Shown: in pieces, positions 5,463 to 12,667 of the stretch
How positions within the stretch are numbered: the first letter of the stretch is position 1
Layout: every line of letters begins with the position of its first letter
Assembly: GCA_023432855.1 (NCBI GenBank)
Contig: JAEZEZ010000041.1
Span: 1-12,685, forward strand
DNA length: 12,685 nucleotides
Direction: 5' to 3'
From: Pseudomonadota bacterium
Lineage (GTDB): Bacteria; Pseudomonadota; Alphaproteobacteria; Caulobacterales; Caulobacteraceae
The notes under the pieces: model-generated
The model's database searches: none
The model's input: only the letters and a program-made list of their open reading frames with translations
Told to the model about the DNA's origin: nothing
Program-made: the position numbers and the translations under genes

Positions 5463-8021
5463 CTACTGGGGCCGAAGGTCGCCGAGCCGGACCACCGGCG
5501 CGTCGCTTTCGGGAATGGTGACTTCGTAGACGGTGGGCGGGCTGCCCGGCATCTCGATCCGCCAGCGCCCGGCCTTCAGGCCCGAGGCGCCGAACCGGCC
5601 GGAGCCGTTGGTGAACACCTCGACCACGCGGCCCTCGCCGCCGATCTCGGTGGCCTTGCCAGCGAGCAGTTTGATCGGCTCGCCCTCGCGGTTGTACAGG
5701 GCCCCGATGGCGGTGACGCCGTAGGCGGAACCGACCGTGGTGACGAAACCGGACTTGTAGCGCGGCATCATGCGCAGCGAGCCGGTGCCGATGTCGATGT
5801 TCGCCGCCGCCTCGGGCGCGTCGTAGGTGATGGTGCGCGGCGAGTAGGCGCTGACCTGGCCATAGAGGGCCGGGCCCATGCGGTCGGCGCGAGCGGCGTA
5901 TCCGTCGTCGTTCGGCTCCACGATGATCTCGGTGGTCCCTAATCCCCTGTAGGGCTTCACAATGGCGAAGCTGTCGGTGACGGGCCGCCCGATGGCGAAG
6001 CTGCCGCCGGCATAGGCGATGCTGGTGCCGAACCGGACGGATGTCCGCTGGTCGGAAATGTCGTCGGCGATCTGGTCCCAGGCGGTGGTGTGCGAAATGC
6101 CGAGGTCGGCGCGGTTGTGCGTGTAGCCGGCCGAGCCGTTGAACCCGATGCGGTCGGACGTGTAGTCGAGGTCGGCGTTGGCGTTCCAGGCGCCGACACC
6201 CATGCCGCGCGAGGTCTGGTAACCCAGGCGGACGCTTTCCTCGCGGGAGTCGTAGCGGGCGGAGGCGGAGGCCCGGTCGCCGAACCGGCGGATGAGGCCC
6301 ACGCGGAAGGTGACATCGTCGCCTCCGATCCGCTGCTGCGCCCATTCGGCTTCGACAACCACGTTGGTGCGCTCGCCGAGCCGGCGTCCGTAAGAGGCCG
6401 CGACCGACCACTCGTCTTCGATGGGACCCCGGCCGACGGCGTAACGCGCCCGCGCGCCGACGAAGGAGGTCTCCCCGAAGGACCGGTTCCAGGAGATGGT
6501 GCCGACATAGGCGAAGGGGTTGTCGGGCGCGATGGCGTCGAGCGAGCCGAACCGCTCGCTGCGGACCTCGACGGCGGCGATGATCGAACTGGCTGAACCG
6601 CTCTCCGTCTGGGCGAGGCGTTCGAAGGTGATGTTGGCGGCGTATCCGTCGCCGCCGTCGCCCCCGCTGGCCGCCAGGTCGCCGCCGAGAGTCCCGAGCC
6701 GCGTGCCCCAGACGAACTCGCTGCCCACCAGCCAGCGGCGATTGTCGGCCTGGCCGTTGACGCCGAGGGTCAGGGTGTCGGTGACGCCGCGGCGGTAGAA
6801 GCCGGACGCGATCCAGTCGTCGGATTCGTATTCGAGCTGGCCGTCCTGGTCGCGGTAGGCGCGGGCGCCGGCATAGACGCTGTACTCGGACAGGCCGGGG
6901 GCCAGCTGGGTCCGGTCCATGAACATCGAGAAGCTGATGACTTCCTGGATGCCGGCTTCGTTCTGGACGACCAGGCGCACGTCGTTGAAGCCCTGGACGA
7001 ACGGGAAGTCGTTGATGTTGTAGGTGCCCGGCTGCAGCCGGATGGTGCGCACCTCGCGGTCGTTGATGAAAACCTCGACCGTGGACGCCTGGCTGACCGT
7101 GAAGCTGCGGTCGCCGCGCGGCGCCAGGTTGCGCTGCGGATCGAGCTGCGAATAGAGGCGCGACAGCGACAGGCCCGCGACCTCGGGCGTGGACTGGAAG
7201 CCGCGCGGCTGGTTGCGCAGGTCGCCGGCGATCCAGCGATGCAGCCGTTCGGTGTCGTCCCAGACCAGGCGCGTGCCTTCGCGGACGAACTGGGTGTCGT
7301 CGTCGCCGGGGCTGTAGCTGGCCTCGTTCTCGAGCACCAGGCCACGGATGTTCATGGCGGAATCGAAGAAGAAGGTCGGATCACCGAATCCTTCGTCGCT
7401 GCCCCGGTGGACGTAGCTCAGGCCGCCGCGGATGTTGGTGTAGAAGCTGAAGGGCTCGGGCTTCTGGAAGTCGCCGACCAGTTCGCGGTCCAGGTTGGCC
7501 AGGCCGATCGAGCGCCGCGCCCGCGCCTCCGGCGGAATCTGAAGCCGCACTTCGAGCGCCCGGAAGTCGAACGTCATCGGGAAGCCGTAGGTCGCGAAAT
7601 CGCTCAACGGCAGGAAGACGCCGGGCTGGGCGACCCGGATCAGAGGGGCGAGGGCGTCCTCGTTCAGTCCCCGGGACAGCAGTTCCACCACCCGCTCGGC
7701 CGAGACCTCGATCAGGTCGCCGGGGTTCACGCGGATCTCCACCTCGCCCAGCAGGATTTCGGCGTCCTTGAGGGGCGCCGTCATGTTCAGCACCCGCTGC
7801 GTCGGGTTCAGGGTCGGGGCCGTGATCACCGGCGCGTCGGCCGGGGGCGCCGCGGGCGGCGGCGGAGGGGCCGCGGCGGGCTGGGAGACGACCACGCCTT
7901 CCTGGGCCGCGGCCGTGCCGCCGACGACGCCGACCACGGCGGCGCCGGTCACCGCCCCGATCATCAGGGCGGTGGTGCAGACCCGGCCGAGCAGACGCCC
8001 GCGTGTGCCCCCCGTGGACAT
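5463..8021 (-). CDS. Outer-membrane usher of a chaperone-usher pilus
   Basis: An 852-residue usher that secretes and polymerises pilins. It has a signal peptide of about 39 residues (ending GTAAA before Gln40) and a Pro/Ala-rich linker at 47-65. A periplasmic N-terminal domain follows at about 75-165. Beta-barrel strands begin at about 190 (FSFYTNIRGG). The plug domain is at about 305-360 (SFTVSQASTVEVFINDREV; PGTYNINDFPFVQGFNDVRL). The long alternating barrel section reaches about 700, and small C-terminal domains end near 852 (SGRFGASGLKAGRW). Length is normal for ushers. The only cysteine I see is in the signal peptide, so the C-terminal cysteine pair of classical FimD/PapC types is absent. 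That points to the archaic/alternate branch. Only three bases separate it from the chaperone stop, implying coupled translation; AAGGG lies about twelve bases before its ATG. Subfamily is inferred. Confidence 0.92.
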   Translation of the reverse strand: MSTGGTRGRLLGRVCTTALMIGAVTGAAVVGVVGGTAAAQEGVVVSQPAAAPPPPPAAPPADAPVITAPTLNPTQRVLNMTAPLKDAEILLGEVEIRVNPGDLIEVSAERVVELLSRGLNEDALAPLIRVAQPGVFLPLSDFATYGFPMTFDFRALEVRLQIPPEARARRSIGLANLDRELVGDFQKPEPFSFYTNIRGGLSYVHRGSDEGFGDPTFFFDSAMNIRGLVLENEASYSPGDDDTQFVREGTRLVWDDTERLHRWIAGDLRNQPRGFQSTPEVAGLSLSRLYSQLDPQRNLAPRGDRSFTVSQASTVEVFINDREVRTIRLQPGTYNINDFPFVQGFNDVRLVVQNEAGIQEVISFSMFMDRTQLAPGLSEYSVYAGARAYRDQDGQLEYESDDWIASGFYRRGVTDTLTLGVNGQADNRRWLVGSEFVWGTRLGTLGGDLAASGGDGGDGYAANITFERLAQTESGSASSIIAAVEVRSERFGSLDAIAPDNPFAYVGTISWNRSFGETSFVGARARYAVGRGPIEDEWSVAASYGRRLGERTNVVVEAEWAQQRIGGDDVTFRVGLIRRFGDRASASARYDSREESVRLGYQTSRGMGVGAWNANADLDYTSDRIGFNGSAGYTHNRADLGISHTTAWDQIADDISDQRTSVRFGTSIAYAGGSFAIGRPVTDSFAIVKPYRGLGTTEIIVEPNDDGYAARADRMGPALYGQVSAYSPRTITYDAPEAAANIDIGTGSLRMMPRYKSGFVTTVGSAYGVTAIGALYNREGEPIKLLAGKATEIGGEGRVVEVFTNGSGRFGASGLKAGRWRIEMPGSPPTVYEVTIPESDAPVVRLGDLRPQ

Positions 8022-8024
8022 GCG

Positions 8025-8783
8025 TCAGTCGCCCTTGGCGATCGAGACTTCGATCGTTCCCTGGTCGGTCGGCAGCTCGATCGGGGCGCGGAAGTTGCGC
8101 GTCGTCTGGGGGCCGATGAGGCCGTAGCCGATTGTCTGCTGGATGTCGTTCGGGCTCAGGACGCGGCGGAAGATTTCCTTACCCAACCCGTCCTTCTGCG
8201 CGATCGTGAGGCGGGTATTGGCGAGGTAGGTGTAGTTGCCGCCCGCGTTGCGGATGTTGAAGGTGGGGTAGATGCGGCCCTGCTCGTCCTTGCCGATCCC
8301 CGTCTCGACCACGCTGAGGTCCGGCGGCGCCGCCGTCGGCGAGGCCACGTTGGTCATCACCTGGAAATTATAGAGGATCTGGATCGACGACTGGCCTTCC
8401 GGCAGTTCGACCGGAAGCTGGGCGATGGTGGCGTAGTAGTGCTTGCTGGTCGCGATGTCGGGATCGCCCAGATACTGCAGGCGGAACACCTGGGTCTGCC
8501 CCGGCGGGATGATCGCCTGGGGCGGGAAAGCCATGATGTCTTCCGACGGACGGTCGGACGCCGTGACCGTGTTGTTGCTGAAGTCGGTCTCCGTGATCCG
8601 GACTTCCACCGGGAGGGGCTGGGTCCCGTCGTTCTCGACGCGGACCGAGCCGGCCATGTTTCGGCCGGCGGCCTGCAGGTCGACGACCACGGGCTGGACC
8701 GTCATGGCCTCGGCGACGGGCGCAGCGGCGATGGTCATGGCGGCGGCCGCGGCGGCGCCGGCGAGGATGCTTCGGAAGTTCAT
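8025..8783 (-). CDS. Periplasmic pilus assembly chaperone
   Basis: A 252-residue PapD-like chaperone that completes pilin folds in the periplasm and passes subunits to the usher. The signal peptide MNFRSILAGAAAAAAMTIAA is cut near Ala26. Domain 1 (about 27-145) shows GSVRVENDGTQPLPVEVRIT at 45-64, then AFPPQAIIPPGQTQVFRLQY at 85-104, the hallmark proline/glutamine/arginine segment before the F strand. SKHYYATIAQLPVELP at 113-128 follows; its lysine is probably the residue that anchors the subunit C-terminus. Domain 2 spans about 152-252. Length is normal. A GTG-started extension to 8867 is possible in frame, but the signal peptide and the purine-rich GGGGGAAAG just before 8783 settle the start. 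It is separated from the pilin genes by 274 bases. It shares a spacing of only three bases with the usher. Confidence 0.92.
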   Translation of the reverse strand: MNFRSILAGAAAAAAMTIAAAPVAEAMTVQPVVVDLQAAGRNMAGSVRVENDGTQPLPVEVRITETDFSNNTVTASDRPSEDIMAFPPQAIIPPGQTQVFRLQYLGDPDIATSKHYYATIAQLPVELPEGQSSIQILYNFQVMTNVASPTAAPPDLSVVETGIGKDEQGRIYPTFNIRNAGGNYTYLANTRLTIAQKDGLGKEIFRRVLSPNDIQQTIGYGLIGPQTTRNFRAPIELPTDQGTIEVSIAKGD

Positions 8784-8788
8784 TCTTT

Positions 8789-8818
8789 CCCCCAGGGAGC
8801 CGGCCTCTGGGGGCCGGC
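8789..8818 (-). promoter_or_regulatory. Chaperone leader: two mutually exclusive stems around the ribosome binding site
   Basis: Read on the minus strand, GCCGGCC and GGCCGGC (plus 8812-8818 and 8799-8805) form a 7-bp stem with loop CCCAGA. Alternatively, CCCCCAG (8807-8813) pairs with CTGGGGG (8789-8795), which contains the GGGGG ribosome binding site. The two stems share bases, so only one can form at a time: the first leaves the site free, the second hides it. The structures are seen in sequence; switching is an inference. Confidence 0.5.
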
Positions 8819-8971
8819 GTAAGCGTGACTTGAGACCGTATCGTTTCGGCCCGACAGGTTGGGACACTGCAAGTTGCGTGCGCTCCAGCCTGCGCGGATT
8901 CCGTTCATGACGTGGCGGTTCGCCGCACCCCAGCAGGGCTCATGGTTAACATGGGCCTCAGGGACGGCGAT

Positions 8972-8996
8972 GGCGGCCACCCGGGGGGTGGCCGCC
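8972..8996. promoter_or_regulatory. Strong 11-bp hairpin between pilin and assembly genes
   Basis: GGCGGCCACCC (8972-8982) and GGGTGGCCGCC (8986-8996) form a perfect 11-bp, nearly all-GC stem with a 3-base loop. It starts 62 bases after the stop of the last pilin gene and lies about 190 bases before the chaperone. Neither side has a T-run, so it is not a classical terminator. It could protect the 3' end of a processed pilin mRNA or act as a partial stop to polymerase. Confidence 0.65.
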
Positions 8997-9057
8997 TTGG
9001 TCGTCCGGATCGGGGTTCTGGAACCTTCCACTGGATGAGCGCCCCCCAGCGCCCCCT

Positions 9058-9699
9058 TTAGTTGATGCCGAGCGTTACGGTGACCGTGTCCCGATACTCG
9101 CCGGCGATCATGTGATTGGTCGCCGGGATGACGCCCATGCGGATGTCGAAGCGACGGGCTCCCGGAGGCGCCACGGTGTCGGTGACCGTGAAGTTGGCCA
9201 CCGCGGTCTGGCCAGGCGTATTGGCGTTCGCGATCATGGCGCGGCGCGAGTTGCCGCCATAAACCGAGCCCGGACCGCCCGTCGGCGTGGCCAGCGTCTG
9301 CCAGTGGGCCTCGTAGCTCATGGCCCGGCGGCGCGAGAAGCCGCTGGGCGCCGGTGCGTTCGGGTCTCCGGTCACCAGGCCGCCGTTCAGCGAGGTCAGG
9401 GTGATGGTGTGGGCGGTGTTGCACACTCCGAAGCCCGCCACCCGGATCGCCACTTCCGGCGGGCCGTCGCCGAACCCGGTATTGGTGGTGATGGAGTTCT
9501 CCGGAATGGTCCAGGTCCCCGCGCCATAGGTGCCGGTCGTCGAGTTGAACGCCGAAGTGGCGATGAACTCCGCAGGCAGGGTGCAGATCTGCTCGGCCGA
9601 GCCGGTGATCTCCACGTCCTGGGGCTGCGCGACTGCGGCGCCGGCGACGCCGACCCCCGCGAGGGCGGCCACGAGGGCGATGTTGAACTTGCGAGACAT
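9058..9699 (-). CDS. Pilin-like subunit (sixth of six, 213 aa)
   Basis: An exported subunit of the chaperone-usher pilus and the longest of the six paralogues. The signal peptide MSRKFNIALVAALAGVGVAG runs to about Ala24. The mature chain opens QPQDVEITGSAEQICTL with Cys39. Cys93 lies in GFGVCNTAHTITLTSLNGGL, and the C-terminus is AGEYRDTVTVTLGIN. These three blocks recur in the neighbouring genes and define the family seen here: a likely disulfide between the cysteines and a conserved last strand recognised by the chaperone. The N-terminal stretch before Cys39 is short (14 residues). GGAGGGG sits about five bases before the ATG, one of the best ribosome binding sites in the operon. It follows its neighbour by 14 bases and is the last gene before the strong hairpin. 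Good translation plus 3' hairpin protection would suit a major subunit, which is an inference. Confidence 0.82.
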   Translation of the reverse strand: MSRKFNIALVAALAGVGVAGAAVAQPQDVEITGSAEQICTLPAEFIATSAFNSTTGTYGAGTWTIPENSITTNTGFGDGPPEVAIRVAGFGVCNTAHTITLTSLNGGLVTGDPNAPAPSGFSRRRAMSYEAHWQTLATPTGGPGSVYGGNSRRAMIANANTPGQTAVANFTVTDTVAPPGARRFDIRMGVIPATNHMIAGEYRDTVTVTLGIN

Positions 9700-9713
9700 A
9701 GGTTCCCCTCCGC

Positions 9714-10283
9714 TCACCCGGCTACGCCGAGCTCCACGATGATTTGATCCGAGTAATCGCCGGCCACTGCGGGCTCGCCGCCGCCGGGAAAGTCGATGGT
9801 CACGGTCATGTCGCCGACCGCGGCGTCCGGGATGGGGGCCACGAGGTCCCCGCCCGAAGATTCGAAACTCTGGGTCGATCCGGCCCAGTCCACGTCGACG
9901 GTGTAGTCCAGCACCGAACGGAAGCCGGAGCCCGGGACCGCGCTCTCGGCCGTGCGCAAGCCGGCGTTCGCGCTGCTCATGCTCAGGGTGTGGGCCTGGG
10001 TGCAGATCGCCGGAATGACGATGACGACCGACGCCGCCTGCGGCACGCCGTTGCTGTCGACGATGCTGTCGATGCGGACCTCGGCAGAGGTCGCCGAGAG
10101 GGCGTCGACGCTGGCGTTGGAGGCGGACACGGTCTGCGGCTGGAACAGCTTGCAGACGCCGTTGACCCGGCCTTCCAGGTTCAGGGGCTGCTGCGCGCCG
10201 TTGGTCGGGATGACCTGGGCCGCGGCGCTTCCCGCGACCATGAGCCCGCACAGGCCGGCGGCGATGGCGGCGATCCGGTTCAT
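9714..10283 (-). CDS. Pilin-like subunit (fifth of six, 189 aa)
   Basis: The signal peptide MNRIAAIAAGLCGLMVAGSA reaches about Ala22. The mature protein has a longer N-terminal stretch (about 21 residues from QVIPTNG) before Cys44 in GRVNGVCKLFQPQ. The second cysteine is Cys94 in PAICTQAHTLSMSSANAGL, where CT replaces the CN found in the other five. The C-terminus is AGDYSDQIIVELGVAG. The long polar start could act as the donor strand inserted into the next subunit. Its ATG overlaps the TGA of the preceding pilin gene by four bases (ATGA, 10280-10283), so the two are probably translated together and made in similar amounts. No strong ribosome binding site of its own is apparent. Function as a structural subunit is inferred from context and the shared blocks. 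Confidence 0.82.
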   Translation of the reverse strand: MNRIAAIAAGLCGLMVAGSAAAQVIPTNGAQQPLNLEGRVNGVCKLFQPQTVSASNASVDALSATSAEVRIDSIVDSNGVPQAASVVIVIPAICTQAHTLSMSSANAGLRTAESAVPGSGFRSVLDYTVDVDWAGSTQSFESSGGDLVAPIPDAAVGDMTVTIDFPGGGEPAVAGDYSDQIIVELGVAG

Positions 10284-10876
10284 TGCGGCTCCACCGTCAG
10301 ACGGAGGATGTCGGCGTAGTCGCCGGCCAGCAGCGGCGCGCCGGTCGAGGCGTTGGTCGCGCCGGCCGAGACTTCGATCTCCACCAGGATGTCGCCGCTC
10401 GCGGGCACGCCCACGAGCATGGACTGCTGCGCCTGGTAGCGGCCCGCGGCGTCGGCGGTCAGCATCTGCTGGTCGCCGGCCCACTGGATGTTCGCCTGGT
10501 AGGGCACGGCGTTGCCGAACCCGCCCGAGGGCACGCCGCCGAAGTCGCGCCACAGGCCGTTGTTCTCGGTCAGCAGCGTCACCCGGTGGACCGAGTTGCA
10601 CATGGCCGGGAAGGCGACGGTGACATTGGCCGCGCGGGTGGACAGGGTGTCCGGATCCGCCAGTTCGGTGATCACGAAGGTCGAGCCGACGGGGGCGTTG
10701 AAGTTCGAGGACGTGACCGCCGCCTGCGAGGGCGCTTCCAGGATGCAGAGCTGTTCCGCCTGGCCCAGGATCGTCACCGTCTGCTCGGCCGACGTCGTCT
10801 GCGCGCCGGCCGGAACGGCGGCGGCAGCGGCGGCGAGGCCGAACAGCACAGGACCTATGGCGGAGACAGCGCGCAT
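10280..10876 (-). CDS. Pilin-like subunit (fourth of six, 198 aa)
   Basis: The signal peptide MRAVSAIGPVLFGLAAAAAA ends near Ala25 (PAGA before Gln26). The mature part starts QTTSAEQTVTILGQAEQLC, with Cys44 in an AEQLC block almost identical to AEQIC of the last pilin. Cys93 lies in PAMCNSVHRVTLLTENNGLW. The C-terminus is AGDYADILRLTVEPQ. VTLLTENNGL here, ITLTSLNGGL in the last pilin and LSMSSANAGL in the fifth line up well, so these three form the closest subgroup. The gene starts five bases after the stop of the third pilin and overlaps the fifth by four bases at its own stop. It is a structural pilus subunit by inference; the exact position in the fibre cannot be read from sequence. Confidence 0.82.
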   Translation of the reverse strand: MRAVSAIGPVLFGLAAAAAAVPAGAQTTSAEQTVTILGQAEQLCILEAPSQAAVTSSNFNAPVGSTFVITELADPDTLSTRAANVTVAFPAMCNSVHRVTLLTENNGLWRDFGGVPSGGFGNAVPYQANIQWAGDQQMLTADAAGRYQAQQSMLVGVPASGDILVEIEVSAGATNASTGAPLLAGDYADILRLTVEPQ

Positions 10877-10881
10877 CGGGA

Positions 10882-11448
10882 TCAGTTCACGCCCAGGGTC
10901 AGGGAGATGGCGCCGGAGTAGTCGCCGGCCTCGAGAATGAGGTTGGGGCTTTCGGCCGTGCCGGCGCCGTTCAGGGTCTCGAGGTCGAACGCCTTGATCT
11001 CGAGAGCGCTCGCGCGGGCTTCGGCCGCGGTCGAAGTGCTCGGGATGGTGTGGACCGCGGGGCGGTAGACGATGTTGGACGGCCAGCCGTCGACGGAGGC
11101 GTCGAAGGTGACGGCGCGGCTGAAGCCGGCAGGCGTGCCATAGGACGGAGCGTTCTGCAGCGCCAGAGCGTCGGCCTCGACGCTGAGGATGCTCGGGGTG
11201 TTGCAGAAGGCGTCGTCGATCTCGACGGAGACCGGGGCGCTGCTGGCGTCCGATCCCGTCAGCTCGACCTTCAGCTTGCCGGTGTTGTCGGTCATGTCGC
11301 CGATGTTGACGGCGACCTGGTCGGGCGCGCCGAGCACGCAGATCTGGTCGACGCTGCCGTTCAGCGTGATGGTCACCTGGGCCTGGGCCTGGCCGGCGGC
11401 GGCGAGGGCGGCGAGCGAGGCGGCGATCAGGAGAGGTTTCATGGTCAT
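10882..11448 (-). CDS. Pilin-like subunit (third of six, 188 aa)
   Basis: The start at 11448 (MTMKPLLIAASLAALAAAGQ) is chosen because GGAAAG ends two bases before this ATG, leaving five bases after the GGA core. The in-frame ATG at 11442 would leave eleven and cannot be excluded. The signal peptide ends near Ala23. The mature chain opens QVTITLNGSVDQICVLGAPD with Cys37. Cys82 is in DAFCNTPSILSVEADALAL, which lacks the SxNGGL ending of the closest subgroup. The C-terminus AGDYSGAISLTLGVN is very like that of the sixth pilin. The mature N-terminal stretch is the shortest of the six (13 residues before the cysteine). It lies 23 bases after the second pilin and 5 before the fourth. It is a structural subunit by inference. 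Confidence 0.8.
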   Translation of the reverse strand: MTMKPLLIAASLAALAAAGQAQAQVTITLNGSVDQICVLGAPDQVAVNIGDMTDNTGKLKVELTGSDASSAPVSVEIDDAFCNTPSILSVEADALALQNAPSYGTPAGFSRAVTFDASVDGWPSNIVYRPAVHTIPSTSTAAEARASALEIKAFDLETLNGAGTAESPNLILEAGDYSGAISLTLGVN

Positions 11449-11471
11449 GGCTTTCCGGATGTGCCCGCGGG

Positions 11472-11996
11472 TCAGTTCGGGGTGAAGGAGACGCTGATCG
11501 TCCCGGCGTAGGCGCCGGCGGCGAGCCGCTTGTTGTTGGCGTCGAGGTCGGTGACCTGCAGGATCAGGTCGCCCTTGTTGGCCTCGGCGGTGGTGAAGTC
11601 GGTGGGCGCGGCGTTGGCGCTGTCGTCGCTGCCGTTCACGTCGTCCCAGTCGAGGGTGGCGGTGTAGTTGACCACGCGGGTGAAGCCGGCGTCGGCCACC
11701 GAGGCCACGTCCTGGTTCTCCAGCGGCGCGGCCATCAGGGAGACGGCTACCGGCGAATTGCACCAGAAGCCGGGGAAGGTGTAGGCCTCGTCGCCGCTCA
11801 GGGCGCCCGCGTCGAGGAATCCGTCGCCGTTGCTGAGTTCGCCCAGCTCGATCGGCGCGCTCGGGTTCACGACGGCCTGGCAGTAGGCGGTGACGTTGGT
11901 CACGATGTCGACCGAGCCGGAGTCCTGGGCGGCGGCGTGGCCGGCCGAGACCAGCAGGCCTGCGGCGGCGACTGCGGACAGCAGAGTCTTGTGCAC
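11472..11996 (-). CDS. Pilin-like subunit (second of six, 174 aa)
   Basis: The shortest and most divergent subunit. It starts at GTG (11996) with a strong AGGAGAG five bases upstream. From there the frame reads as a clear signal peptide, MHKTLLSAVAAAGLLVSAGH, cut near Ala23. The frame is open further upstream, but that part is arginine-rich and overlaps the first pilin gene. The mature protein is acidic. Cys39 is in VTNVTAYCQAVVNPSAPIEL and Cys79 in GFWCNSPVAVSLMAAPLEN; the C-terminus is AGAYAGTISVSFTPN. Cysteine spacing (40 residues) is shorter than in the others (27 in the first, 45 to 54 in the rest). A 68-base gap separates it from the first gene, the largest within the pilin group; it contains a CTTGCAAG palindrome but no clear promoter. 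Confidence 0.8.
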   Translation of the reverse strand: MHKTLLSAVAAAGLLVSAGHAAAQDSGSVDIVTNVTAYCQAVVNPSAPIELGELSNGDGFLDAGALSGDEAYTFPGFWCNSPVAVSLMAAPLENQDVASVADAGFTRVVNYTATLDWDDVNGSDDSANAAPTDFTTAEANKGDLILQVTDLDANNKRLAAGAYAGTISVSFTPN

Positions 11997-12064
11997 GGTT
12001 CTCTCCTGATGCGCCGACGGCCGGGCCGCCGGGATTCCTTGCAAGAATTTGAAAGCGCTGACGG

Positions 12065-12637
12065 TCACGAGCGGACCTCCAGCTCGATGGTGATGATGTC
12101 GCGGTAGTCGCCGGCGATCGGCGCGCCCTCGCGCCAGCGCAGCTTCAGCCGGCCTTCCTGGTCGATGGCGATCTCGTCGCCCGAGGACCAGCCCGAGGCG
12201 CCGCCGAAGGCGCAGCCGGTCGCGCCGGCGCCCTTCAGCGCCGCGCTGTCGCACCAGCCGAGGTCGTGGGCGCCGGCGCCCTTGCCGAGGCGCACGCCCA
12301 CTTCGTAGGGCAGGGCGGCGGAAAGCACGGCGGCGCGGCCGGCGAAGCCGCCGTTGGCCGAGCGGACCTTCATGTTGAAGGGGGTGTTGCAGTCGATACG
12401 GAAGTCGCCTTCGGCCTCGCCGGCCTGGTGAAGGCGGACGCCGGCGGGGCGGGGAGCGGTGGTCAGTTCGCAGCGGGCGGCGACGCGCCCGCGCAGTTCG
12501 ACGGCCAGCTCGACCGGATCGCCCAGGGGCGCTTCCGTGGGAGAGAATTCGGCGGACGCGGAACCGGCCGCCAGCAGGCCGCAGGCCAGCACGGCGGCGC
12601 CGGCGGTCAGGGTCCTGAGGAAGCGGATCGGTTGCAT
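12065..12637 (-). CDS. Pilin-like subunit (first of six, 190 aa) with an extra cysteine pair
   Basis: The signal peptide MQPIRFLRTLTAGAAVLACG ends near Ala29 (SASA before Glu30). A long N-terminal stretch of 26 residues precedes Cys56 in RGRVAARCELTTAP. Cys83 lies in FRIDCNTPFNMKVRSANGGF, and the C-terminus is AGDYRDIITIELEVRS, so all family blocks are present. Unlike the other five it has two more mature cysteines, Cys129 (LGWCDSAAL) and Cys142 (ATGCAFGG), likely a second disulfide in a surface loop. It is the first gene of the visible operon. The ribosome binding site is AAGGA about eleven bases upstream, with a weak hairpin around it. Its distinct loop might mean an adhesive or specialised role, which is speculative. 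Confidence 0.8.
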   Translation of the reverse strand: MQPIRFLRTLTAGAAVLACGLLAAGSASAEFSPTEAPLGDPVELAVELRGRVAARCELTTAPRPAGVRLHQAGEAEGDFRIDCNTPFNMKVRSANGGFAGRAAVLSAALPYEVGVRLGKGAGAHDLGWCDSAALKGAGATGCAFGGASGWSSGDEIAIDQEGRLKLRWREGAPIAGDYRDIITIELEVRS

Positions 12638-12667
12638 GTGCGTAAGGGTCCTTCGGAAGGGTGGAGC

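Larger units (their letters stand above)
8784..9057 (-). other. Gap between pilin genes and chaperone gene
   Basis: 274 bases with no credible gene. Just after the last pilin stop it holds a short direct repeat of GGGGGCGCT (read on the minus strand; plus 9039-9057). A strong hairpin at 8972-8996 and the chaperone leader stems follow. Several ATG-started frames of 15 codons or fewer exist but show nothing convincing. I see no clear -35/-10 pair, so a second promoter for chaperone and usher cannot be assigned or excluded. Confidence 0.5.

Noticed and set aside
4267..5529. 420-residue plus-strand frame starting in the repeat cluster
   Set aside because: It runs through the terminator and repeats, then antisense to the tip subunit, with no protein-like features.
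4549..6411. 620-residue minus-strand frame covering the tip subunit and part of the usher
   Set aside because: Only the last 298 residues, from the signal peptide at 5445, look like a protein. The upstream part is arginine/histidine-rich and overlaps the usher in another frame.
7239..8822. 527-residue plus-strand frame opposite usher and chaperone
   Set aside because: Composition is typical of antisense shadow, with no start signal or recognisable domain. Both minus-strand genes here are well supported.
8784..8970. Small 15-codon frames before the chaperone gene
   Set aside because: None has a convincing ribosome binding site, and none reaches or overlaps the chaperone start.
11997..12064. 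Possible sigma-54 type promoter (TTGCA) between first and second pilin
   Set aside because: The required GG about ten bases upstream of the TTGCA is missing, and the strong AGGAGAG fits simple operon translation.
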